A DNA stretch of 64,000 bases from Owenia fusiformis (lineage: Eukaryota; Annelida; Polychaeta; Sabellida; Oweniidae): positions 13,872,714 to 13,936,713 of the forward strand of contig CAIIXF020000007.1 in the NCBI GenBank assembly GCA_903813345.2, in the 5' to 3' direction. Each line of letters starts with the position of its first letter. Within the stretch, counting starts at the first letter, position 1. The position numbers and the translations under genes are program-made. Under the pieces are notes generated by a model that saw nothing but the letters and a program-made list of their open reading frames with translations, did not search any database and was not told the DNA's origin. Shown one piece after another: positions 36,201-44,201 of this stretch.

Positions 36201-37808
36201 TAGACATGTAGTCTGAAGAGCTCATTTTCTCAATTCATATATAAAATGACAATGTTTGATATATTATTATTATTATTATGAGCTTTATTATACTTGTATC
36301 CCACATTTGGGCAAAGTGTACAGCTTAAACAGAAAAAATGAAAAAGCGTAACTAATTATCTATATATTATATTAACTAATCAAAGGGTGCTTGATCATTG
36401 CAAGATTTTATTGGTTGCATTTCGTGTTTTTCTCTCTCGATAAAAATATTAGATATATATTTTGCTAGTATATTTAATATTATTCCCTCTGAATTAAATA
36501 GAAACATTAATTTATGTTCCACGTTATTCATGTTTTCTAAATTTTGACAGTGTTTTTTTATTTTATCCATGTAACTTGACCGAACATCTTTTAACTTATT
36601 GCATTCTAATAGGAAATGGCATTCTGAACCGGTTTTCTTGTTACACATTAAACATTTTCTTTCTTCAATAGGGGTGAATGGTTTTGTGTAACGACCTGTT
36701 TCGATTTCTAATTTATGTGCGCTAATTCTAAGCTTTGTCAAGTTATTTCTGTCTATTTCATTTTTGATTAAATCCAAGTAGGGTTCCTTGTTCCATTTTG
36801 CTTTTATTATCTTATAAAACCTCAATTTACCATTATTTGATTTTATTTTTGTTTCCCAAAATTGTATGTATCTATTTTCCAGTAATTTATACGTACACAT
36901 ATCAGCCTCTGGTTCCCAGCAGTGCTTGACTATATATCATCACCGTAAAATCCTATTTTTGATTCTTGTTTTTGAATTAAATATGAAGTAAAAATTGAAA
37001 TAAAAAAACTTGAAAATGGCTTCATGTATATTGTATTATACAGTATACACTATACACTGGTGATCCACTCGATTACGCTGGTTACCAAAACGAACCGTTT
37101 TGGTAACAAAATGTCGGAACGTCGAAGGCACGATTTTTCTTTTTTCCTTATTTCACGCGTTGTAGGCAGAATCCCCACGACGTTTTTTCTCACAACGTGC
37201 ATCAGTATCATATGTTTTAGAAAATGTACATGTTTGCGAAAAAATAGCTCAGAGGACAACAGAATCGTCGATTTACTTCGTCACTTAAGTTACATAAACG
37301 GTTTTTCGAAAAACAGTTAAGATCTGCAATTTTAACCCAAACCGTTTATGTAACTTCAGTGAGGAAGTAAATCGACGATTCTGTTGTCTTCTGAACTATT
37401 TGTTCGCAAATATGTACACTTTCTTAAACATATGATACTGATACACGTTTGTGTTAAAAGATGCCATGGGAATTCTGCCTACAACGTGTAAAATTAGGAA
37501 ACGAGAAAAATCGTACCTTCCGGATGTTCCGACATTTTGTTACCAAAACGAACCGTTTTGGTAACCAGCGTAATCGAGTGGATCACCAGTGCTATACAGT
37601 ATTGATGGTGCTTTTTCAGAGAGATTACGGCTCTCCATTGATTTGTAACGCTGGGAGCGTTAACAGCCCCATCTATCGAGCAGCTGGTATATCAACTGGA
37701 CAGTGGCCCGGGCAGAACTGTGGAGACAACTCTCTAACTCCAATACCACTATTTACAAGAGTAGCTCCATTCATCACCTGGATCCAGGATACCGTCACTA
37801 ACAATTAA
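30237..37808 (+). CDS. Secreted S1-family serine protease homologue, catalytically inactive
   Basis: Chymotrypsin-fold protein of 316 residues. Exons: 30237-30279 (signal peptide), 30783-30972, 31997-32096, 33543-33711, 35914-36173, 37620-37808. The signal peptide MLLLTFVCLTYLTTANA is followed directly by VTLGT, at the place of the IVGG mature start, so there is no zymogen propeptide. The triad His is Arg (SSARCF, residue 73), the Asp is kept (VNDIALVKM, 124), and the Ser is Tyr (RDYGSPL, 257). Cys pairs typical of the fold are kept: TCGGV/ARCF, RDCYLSGWG/PLIC, ADCSS/MVCA, SPCGE/GQNCG. The start of exon 5 is uncertain (35914 keeps phase; 35904 has the better pyrimidine tract but breaks it). 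Likely role: binding, decoy or regulatory protein outside the cell (inference). The polyadenylation signal is at 37836. Confidence 0.85.
30783..30972 (+). other. Protease homologue exon 2: His57 position is Arg
   Basis: Encodes ANAVTLGTAAASDWGYWTAS and, further on, HTCGGVLL and LWILSSARCFAE. In active S1 enzymes the last motif reads AAHCF. Here codon 30956-30958 is AGA. All three bases differ from CAC, and at least two from CAT, so this is not a single-base accident. Confidence 0.85.
32583..33391 (+). mobile_element. Internally deleted mariner/Tc1-like relic in protease intron 3
   Basis: Inverted ends of about 65 bases. The left reads GTGTCTCGAAAATTGTACCC, and the reverse complement of the right reads GTGTCTCAAAAATGTACCC; both continue AAAAGTATATCAACAGC. 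Near the right end the plus strand reads RPEQLKADIQREIQNISPET, resembling the C-terminal segment of mariner/Tc1 transposases. Frameshifts and stops are abundant. It ends 151 bases before exon 4. Confidence 0.7.
33774..33920. mobile_element. Palindromic MITE (CTAATGCYTGGGTCACATTTG ends)
   Basis: A 147-base element whose two halves are inverted copies: CTAATGC then TGGGTCACATTTGCT on the left, AGCAAATGTGACCCA then GCATTAG on the right, with a GC-rich centre (CGGCGCCCGGCCGATGAG). It lies in protease intron 4. Confidence 0.75.
34213..34942. repeat. Foldback element with about 130-base arms
   Basis: Arms 34213-34344 and 34812-34942 are inverted copies (left GTGCAGTATGGCAAGTGATT; right, reverse-complemented, the same with few changes), continuing through CCATGAGTACTTTCTGG and AAATACAGTGGTTTT. 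The spacer of about 470 bases is non-coding. It lies in protease intron 4 and would form a long hairpin in the pre-mRNA. Confidence 0.8.
35422..35512. repeat. Small hairpin (TCTGTATTGCTACTGAGA arms)
   Basis: TCTGTATTGCTACTGAGA at the left and TCTCAGTAGCAATACAGA at the right, perfect over 18 bases, separated by about 50 bases. It lies in protease intron 4. Confidence 0.7.
35530..35666. repeat. Hairpin element (GGATATATTCTGCTC arms)
   Basis: Left arm TATAGAATGATTTGAAGTGC then AATACAGGATATATTCTGCTC; right arm is the inverse (GAGCAGAATATATCCTGTA, then CAAATCATTCAA, CTTATA). It belongs to the same family as the hairpins closing the 28512-29815 duplication. Confidence 0.75.
36258..36950 (-). mobile_element. 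5'-truncated LINE, ORF2 C-terminus, in protease intron 5
   Basis: The minus-strand frame with stop at 36376 includes LTKLRISAHKLEIETGRY, PFTPIEERKCLMCNK and ECHFLLECNKLKDVRS, which is the zf-RVT zinc-binding C-terminus of a non-LTR reverse transcriptase. The 3' end has a (TAA)n tail, seen as TTATTATTATTATTA near 36260-36276. The reverse transcriptase domain is missing. Antisense to the host gene. Confidence 0.8.
37055..37591. mobile_element. 537-base foldback transposon with near-full-length inverted arms
   Basis: Begins CACTGGTGATCCACTCGATT and ends with its inverse. Each arm is about 260 bases, meeting near 37320. The internal palindrome GGTTACCAAAACGAACCGTT sits near both ends. It is flanked by CTATA at 37050-37054 and 37592-37596 as target duplication. 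No coding. It inserted in intron 5, just 28 bases before the acceptor of the last protease exon. Confidence 0.88.
37620..37808 (+). other. Protease homologue exon 6: Ser195 position is Tyr
   Basis: Encodes RDYGSPLICNAG where active enzymes have GDSGGPLVC. Tyr is codon TAC at 37626-37628. The oxyanion Gly is also Arg. The rest of the C-terminal barrel is normal, including AAGISTGQWPGQNCGDNS and FTRVAPFITWIQDTV, ending TAA at 37806-37808. Confidence 0.85.
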
Positions 37809-37835
37809 ATTTGCGTGCTCATTCTTTTATTTGCT

Positions 37836-37841
37836 AATAAA
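37836..37841 (+). terminator. Polyadenylation signal of the S1 protease homologue
   Basis: AATAAA 28 bases after the stop codon, within a short 3' UTR. A canonical hexamer at a plausible distance. Confidence 0.6.
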
Positions 37842-37937
37842 GACAGAATTAAATTACCATAATTTATCTTCAGCAGCATCGTCTATCTTGGGAATTTACA
37901 TGTAAAAGTAGTAAAAAAGTAATAAAACATATCCTGT

Positions 37938-38120
37938 CATCCTCCCAAGCTGGTGTCCAGAATCCGTACCTCCTTCTTCCCCCTGCCAATTTGGAAGCCC
38001 CCGGTTTAACAGAATCACGTGATGTTATTATGCGCAATGGCTATAATCGGGGAAATGGTAATCGCAGGGGGTAAAAGAAAGAATATATTCTGGATTTTGA
38101 AGCCCTTTGATCGGAGGATG
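37938..38120. mobile_element. MITE copy A (CATCCTCC ends)
   Basis: 183 bases from CATCCTCC to GGAGGATG. Its inverse is present at 41936-42157 (shared CCAGAATCCGTACCTCCTTC, TTCCCCCTGC, TCTGGATTTTGAAGCCCT). Flanks TATCCTGT and (A)TATCATGT look like a decayed 8-base target duplication. Confidence 0.75.
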
Positions 38121-38372
38121 ATATCATGTCCAATATCTAAATTATTATAATATTCCATCGAGAAAACGACTTCTGTCACAACTTTAACACGTAGCCAGCT
38201 TTTAGTCAGGGATACGTTTGTGGCATAAACAAGCCAAAAAATAAGATTTATTTTGAATTTTGCAGAAATTGATGCAACTTTCATGTGTGTGTGTGTGTGA
38301 GCGCGCCTATGTGAGATTGTACACCTCAAGTTTTGTAGATACATGCATCCATCAATAAAAAAGAAAATAGTA

Positions 38373-40536
38373 CAGGGTGGTAAAAAAAACTGGAAACCCC
38401 TACACCATTTTCCTTATATCTTTATTAGACTCCAGATTGAAAATCTGGAGTCTATTGTTTTTGCCTGTTTTCTTTTTATTATTCTTTTTCTTTTTTCTTC
38501 TTCCTCCTAACAGATTTTCTCTCCAACTATAACATCTTACTTAATCCAACTTACATGGGTAACTAAAGACTGTATCCGGCTTTCTGGGAAATTAGGTCAA
38601 ATTTTTACCTAGGTCAAAGGTCAAGAACTAGGTCAAATCTTACATTTTCAACATTCTTCATCATATCTTCGTCAATATTCTTCGTAACTCCTTCATCTTT
38701 TTTTCATCGTGTAGCTTAGAAAAAGGCGAATCAAAGATATGACATCAGAATTTTGATTACTCTTACCGATTTTGAGATATGGCGTCCGGAAAGTAGGTCA
38801 GAACAAAAATGTCTCCAAATTCAACATGTGAGTTATACAATAAGTGAAGAATGATCTCAGGAATCCGAATCTGCAAACCAAATTTAGATCGGATTTCCGG
38901 TTTGGAAGTTATGGCGTTTTGAAAGCTCAAAAATCGCTAAATTTGGTGCCTATGTTAAGTCAATGGGAAAAAAGACTTTTTCGAAGTGTAAAATACAAGA
39001 TATAGACTGAGTTAAGCTTAACATAATGAATGTTTATAAAAGAATGGGACCTCAAAAGCTACATAGCTTCAAAATTTGGACACCAAAATGCCTAGGTCAA
39101 AATCTAGGTCAAATTCATAGTTTTTCCTTATTTTTACGATTCTGACACTACACTTTAATAATTTACTTCAAAATTTTGTATACAGGTAGCAAAGAGTGTG
39201 ACCCACTTTTGAGATATGGTGTCCGAAAAGTAGGTCAAAATAAAAAGTTCTCCAAATTTAACATATGAGCTATGGATTAAGGGTAGAATTTTCCCAGGAA
39301 TCCGAGTCTGCAAACCAAATTTCAATCCAACTTTCGGTTCGGAAGTTATGGCATTTTGAAAGCTCAAAAATCGCTAAATTTGGTGCCCCATGTTATGTCA
39401 ATGAGAAAAAAGATTTTTTTGAAGTGTAAAATACCAGATATAAACTGAGTAGGCCTACAGCTTAACATTCTGAAAGCCTATAAAAGAAGGGGACCTCGTA
39501 GGCTATCTAGCTTTAAAATTTGGACACCAAAATGCCTAGGTCAAAATCTAGGTCAAATTCATAGTTTTTCCTTATTTTTGCGATTCTGACATTACACTTT
39601 AATGATTTGCTTCGAAATTTTGTATACATGTAGCAAAGAGTGTGCTTATAGTGTTAGCCTTCTGCCGTCAGAAAGTATTTTGACCCACTTTTGAGATATG
39701 GTGTCTGAAAAGTAGGTCAAAATAAAAAGTTCTCCAAATTTAACGTATGAGTTATGAATTAAGGGTAGAATTTTCTCAGGAATCAGAATCTCCAAACCAA
39801 ATTTCGATCCAACTTCTGATTAGATAATTATAGCGGTTTTAATATATCCCCATGTTAAGCCAATGGAGTCGAAGATAACATTCTTAAGAGTTGTCTAAAT
39901 GTCTATATTCTAGCTGACTCAGCTTATTCTGAATGACTCAGCTTACAAGTATTTGGATGACTCAGCTTAGAAAAAGTCTGAAATCTGGAGTCTTAAATTG
40001 AACTTGTTCAATTTACATGTCTAGTTATTTTAAGAAATAACTTTGCACATTTGTACATCACTCAATTTCCAACCAGCCTACCATATTTCATGACCATCTG
40101 AGTGATAGTCACCGTGTTACAGCACTTTAAAGAACATTCCCGGTGGCCACTATTGCGCTGAAGACCAACCTGCATATGTCGTGCAAAGTGTCCCTACCTA
40201 TGGGGATATGGCAGAGATAGAGCGTATGATAATGACCCCAGGACAATTGCAGACCTCAAAAGTAAGATCATCTGTATCATTCAGGCCATACCTGCTGAGG
40301 AATGCATTTGGATCATTGACAACTGTGCATGTTTGTCTACAGCGCAATGATGGCCAAACCTGAAGCATGTTGTTCAAAGTGCTGTAAAATTGTGACTATC
40401 AGTCTGATGGTCGTGAAATATGGTAGGGTGGTAGGACATTGAATGATTTACAAATGTGTGAAATATCAGGGAGTAATTTCTTAAAATGACAAAGATATGA
40501 GGAAAATACAGGGTCTCCATTTTTTTGACCACCCTG
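38373..40536 (+). mobile_element. Mariner/Tc1-like relic with long inverted ends, interrupted by a nested element
   Basis: The left end CAGGGTGGTAAAAAAAACTG and the right end (reverse-complemented) CAGGGTGGTCAAAAAAATGG open inverted repeats of roughly 200 bases once the nested insertion 38428-40024 is removed. On the plus strand near 40230-40380 it reads DPRTIADLKSKI, IIQAIPAEECIWI and, after a stop, NLKHVVQS, the C-terminal part of a mariner/Tc1 transposase. TA flanks the left end; the right flank has drifted. Confidence 0.75.
38428..40024 (+). mobile_element. Helitron/Helentron-like non-autonomous element with tandem-block core
   Basis: Starts with the palindrome AGACTCCAGATT...AATCTGGAGTCT and has the inverse AATCTGGAGTCTT about 35 bases before its right end. 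The right end has the hairpin AATTGAACTTGTTCAATT and then ACATGTCTAG. The core is three direct blocks of about 440-480 bases (marked by GAGATATGG...GTAGGTCA at about 38771, 39211 and 39693). Aligned with the other inverted arm of the host mariner, the host site reads ATCTTTA|TTATTTTAAG, with no obligatory target duplication. This matches the HINE/Helentron plan (family knowledge). The 5' TC of classical Helitrons is absent. Confidence 0.6.
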
Positions 40537-40749
40537 TTTATCAATATTGAGAATTTTTTGTCATGATTTCAAAACCCGCTGCCCAATAGCTAAACAGGGG
40601 CCAAATTAGATAAACGAGGGCCTCATTGGGCCTAAAAGCCATACAATGTATAGGAGCCATGAATGTCCCTCCAGAAAAAAGCTATACCAGTCGTTCAATA
40701 AGTTCACAGAAAAATGCTCTCATTTCAAAGGTTTTTGATATTTTTGATT

Positions 40750-41840
40750 CATGAATCGACAATGTCTTGATGGTTGTTTTATAATCAACCTTCGAATACA
40801 ATCCACTGACGGCCTCTATTTTATATTGGTCCATATCGGTACCATCCATGACATACGGTATGGATATCCTGCCATTGAAACAATGTGATTATGATACCCT
40901 TGAATTGACACATAGACAAATAGCAAAACGTATTCAACAATTGCCATGTAATGTGCATAACGAAGCTTCCTTGGCACAACTGGGCTGGTCGAGGATTCGT
41001 GCGGTCATAGATACAAAAAAGTTAATGTTTCTGTGGTGTATCCTAAATCTACCAACCACATGTGTGTATAAAATGATTTTTATAATTGAGTTCTTTAGAT
41101 GGAAGTCAATTTCTGAACACTCAAAGTTGTATAGCAACTATTCAGTAATAAATGCAGTTTTGAACCTTGTGACAAGATACAATTTATGGCGATATATTGA
41201 TGAATATTTTTTGAATTATGACCTGATGCCCAAATGTGCGTGGAAACGGATTGTTAAAGCACGCATAATGCAGTATGAAGAAGACAGATGGCACTTGTTA
41301 TGTAACATATCTAACAGACTTAGCGTTTATAGAACGATACAAGTTACGATAAAACCATGCGTATGGTGGAGAATCTGTCAATCGAATTGTAAATATATAG
41401 GGATGTGTAGGGATATGGTAAAACTGCTAACAGGTGCTTTCCCACTCAACTATGACACCATTTGTCCTCTGTGTGGGATGGCAAATGAAACGACAAGGCA
41501 TTTTCTCTTAGATTGCCTTGAACTTCATGAAAGTAGGAGTGACTTGTTGGCAGTTTTAAGTGACAGAATATTTGATGGATATAATATGGTTGAAAAAATG
41601 GAGGTCTTACTAGGAAAAAATGAAGCATTAGACTACAGAATGTATGTGAAGATAATGTTAAGTGTCAAACACATGTTAAAAACAAGAGCTGCAGCTATAG
41701 CTCTATAAACTATTAAATCAACACAGTTTGCGTTGTAAATATATATATTTTTATTTTTATATTTTTAATATTGCCACATTAACTTTATAATTATTATGTA
41801 CTCATCTGCATAGGTGGAAATAAAGATACATAAACATAAA
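40750..41840 (+). mobile_element. 5'-truncated LINE, ORF2 C-terminus
   Basis: An open frame to the stop at 41708 reads SILYWSISVPSMTYGMDILP, ALTHRQIAK-type palm/thumb sequence (LELTHRQIAKRIQQLP), then a long connector and CPLCGMANETTRHFLLDC, a zf-RVT knuckle. It is followed by a 3' UTR and a short (ACATAA)n tail near 41830. Intact over almost 290 codons, so probably a fairly recent insertion, but it lacks the reverse transcriptase active site. Confidence 0.8.
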
Positions 41841-41935
41841 CATAAAACTGGAGAATATCTAACTTCGAGAAATAGATTTTTAGCTGTAGTCGCAATTAGT
41901 CAAGGAAGAGGAAAAGACCCTCACCGCGGAATAAC

Positions 41936-42157
41936 CATCCTCCGATCACAGGGCTTCAAAATCCAGAATATGTTCTTTTTTACCCCCTGTGATAAGCAGT
42001 AAGCATTTCCCCGATTAAGAACTCGCAATCTGATTGGCTGTCCCAACACTGCGACAGAAATCATGTATCACGTGACTCAGTTTAATCGGGCGCTTCCAAA
42101 TTGGATATAGCAGGGGGAAGAAGGAGGTACGGATTCTGGATACCTAGTAGGAGGATG
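41936..42157. mobile_element. MITE copy A' with perfect 8-base target duplication
   Basis: 222 bases from CATCCTCC to GGAGGATG, the inverse of 37938-38120. It is flanked by GGAATAAC at 41928-41935 and 42158-42165. An 8-base duplication is typical of hAT-type elements (family knowledge). Confidence 0.85.
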
Positions 42158-42760
42158 GGAATAACAGTCCATATTTCAAAACGTATTGAGACCCATTTTG
42201 TGAAGAACTAGCATAATTTAAGCATTTGTCATTCTAATATAAAGATGATTCATTTCGTACATTTATCTTATTAATAACTGAGAAACAATACAAAGCGTCG
42301 ATGTACTGATTATATAAGCTTACTTCTTGTATTGATGAGATAACTTCAAACATTCAGTTTAGAAACCTGAATCATATATTTAAAATCATTTTGTATAATT
42401 TTTTGTTGCATTGTGTACTTCAAATTGTAAAAAATGGATTTTAGTTTTTGGTAATTTTTTGACCTCTGCTAATGACAGGCATAATTCAGTCTAAAAGCCG
42501 GAAGTTTATGAAACAGTTATAATTAAAAGTATTAAGGAAAATATGTAGGTATGTTAAGATTAGGTCAAATATCGCTGCACTAGAGTGTGCTACCGGCTCC
42601 TTTATTAGACGTCCTAGAGATTTCATACCATGGACTAAGTGGGTAACGTTCCACTTTACTTGAGTTGGGTCATTGTGTGCGTTATAGTTTAAGGTCAGTC
42701 CTAATGAATCTAGGGGGAGAGCTTGGCCAGAGCCAGATCCCGCTTCCATGGCTTCGACCA

Positions 42761-43425
42761 GGCTTTGTTACGCTTGAAATCACGCTTTGACAAGCTTTGA
42801 TAAGCATTATTACGCTTTGATGCGATTATGACGCTTTATAAATCAGGCCCTGATACGATTGCCTAGTTCAACAAGTTAAACCTAGTCTGGGCCTTATTTC
42901 TTATCTGACATATCTTGTGGCCCGCCCTAGGTTTAACTTCCGTGCCTATTCGGCCCTTGATGCAAAAAAAATAAATGGTGGCCTATGGTAGCGCATGAAA
43001 TTCTATGCGCGTTTAATTAATAACTGATGGTGAAAATTTGCAACATACGAAAGCATAGCACGGAAGTTAAACCCAACCACGGCAACACGAACATTCAGAT
43101 TAAAAAAAGAAAGCCGTGGTATTGGGTTTAACTTGTTGAACTAACGATTGCCAAGCTCTGTTGTGTATTGTTACGCTCTGTTAAGCTCTGTCACGCATTG
43201 GAAAATGTCGAAATCGCCGATCTTCATGTCGCTTTTGATATAGATTTAGTAGTCCGGCCATAAAACCATTGCATCTTTGACTCGAGAACACGATGGCAGA
43301 ACAACAAGAACCAGAGCCAAGATGGACCAGAGCATTGCCTATCTGAAGCCCAGACATGATGTTTGTCGAACGGCGTGAAAGAGCGTGAGAGAGCGCGAGG
43401 AAGCTTGCCAAGCGTAACAAAGCCA
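42761..43425. repeat. Block bounded by GGCTTTGTTACGCTTG inverted ends, filled with ACGCTTTG-type short repeats
   Basis: Left GGCTTTGTTACGCTTG and right CAAGCGTAACAAAGCC are inverse copies. Between them are many degenerate TTACGCTTTGA / TTACGCTCTGTTAAGCTCTG words. The 280-base MITE 42864-43143 interrupts it. Confidence 0.55.
42864..43143. mobile_element. MITE with 19-base perfect inverted ends and 9-base target duplication
   Basis: Ends TAGTTCAACAAGTTAAACC and GGTTTAACTTGTTGAACTA. Direct flanks ACGATTGCC at 42855-42863 and 43144-43152. Nine-base duplications are typical of MULE-type elements (family knowledge); the superfamily is therefore only suggested. Confidence 0.88.
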
Positions 43426-43508
43426 AAAAACCTTATTAATTAAGCGTCTCAATTCGTTGGAAAGCTTGAGAGTCCCTCGGAAAGCGTAACACAACAGTGT
43501 CAGATATT

Positions 43509-43969
43509 TATTTATTTATTTTTTTGGTTATTGTTATTTATTTCTATACTAATTCAACATAATTATTTACATAGATTGTGAGGGGCCGAGGCTACATAGC
43601 ATTATTGGCCCCCTCTAGAAAGTTAAAAACATATAATAAATCACTGGAGTGTGTAGGATTGCAACGGACAGACGGTCGTCATCCAGGTCTTGCCCATGAT
43701 GATGTATATGAGTGTTAATGAGAGATGATGTGAAATGAGGAGGATGGTCATTCTAAGATGTTATCGATATAATTTGAAGATAGTTGAAGGCATTTTGTAT
43801 TCAGTTCACTATTTAAATTTTCATCTCCAAAAAGTATAAATTCAATTTTTTGCTTTCTGGTTTTTCCAAAATAGCACATAATATCAAGATTATCTAACTT
43901 TAGGATGTTCTGTATGTAATCATTTCTGGGTATGGCGGTTAGAGGGCAGTCGAGTAAAAGATGAATCTA
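43509..43969 (-). mobile_element. 5'-truncated LINE tail with 9-base target duplication
   Basis: The minus-strand frame reads HLLLDCPLTAIPRNDYIQ, LDNLDIMCYFGKTRKQKIEF and ends NYIDNILE-stop at about 43757, the last part of a LINE ORF2. The 3' UTR follows, ending in an (AAAT)n tail, seen as TTTATTTATTTATT at 43507-43520. Direct repeat TCAGATATT at 43500-43508 and 43970-43978 marks the insertion. Confidence 0.82.
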
Positions 43970-44201
43970 TCAGATATTGATGAAAGCGTCTGACCTCGTG
44001 TCAGATCTTCATGCCAGATCGTAGCATATCTTGAGACATCTTAACGAAGCAATTTAAAGGCAAATTCAAAACAACAAAGAGTGTCAGTGGCCATAGAATT
44101 AGAATATGGTAAGCTTATCCAACTATCTAAAAATTACAAACTTTGTCGAAACTACTTATCAAGACGTTCGGCTTTTCAACGTAAGCATATCCGGTTTCGC
44201 G

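Larger units (their letters stand above)
37809..44201. other. Intergenic transposon nest between the protease homologue and DNAJC1
   Basis: No host gene was found. Contents in order: MITE copy A, a mariner with a nested Helitron-like element, a LINE fragment, MITE copy A', a repeat-bounded block with a nested 280-base MITE, and a second LINE fragment with target duplication, each listed separately. 42170-42740 and 43980-44200 show nothing recognisable and no clear promoter for DNAJC1. Confidence 0.7.

Noticed and set aside
36376-41708. The 174- and 286-codon open frames at 36376-36900 and 40848-41708 as host genes
   Set aside because: Both carry the zf-RVT zinc knuckle and are followed by tailed 3' ends, which marks them as LINE fragments.
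44106-44201. Alternative DNAJC1 start 32 codons upstream
   Set aside because: It would bury the signal peptide; the ATG at 44202 gives an N-terminal signal sequence and better context. Not excluded, only less likely.
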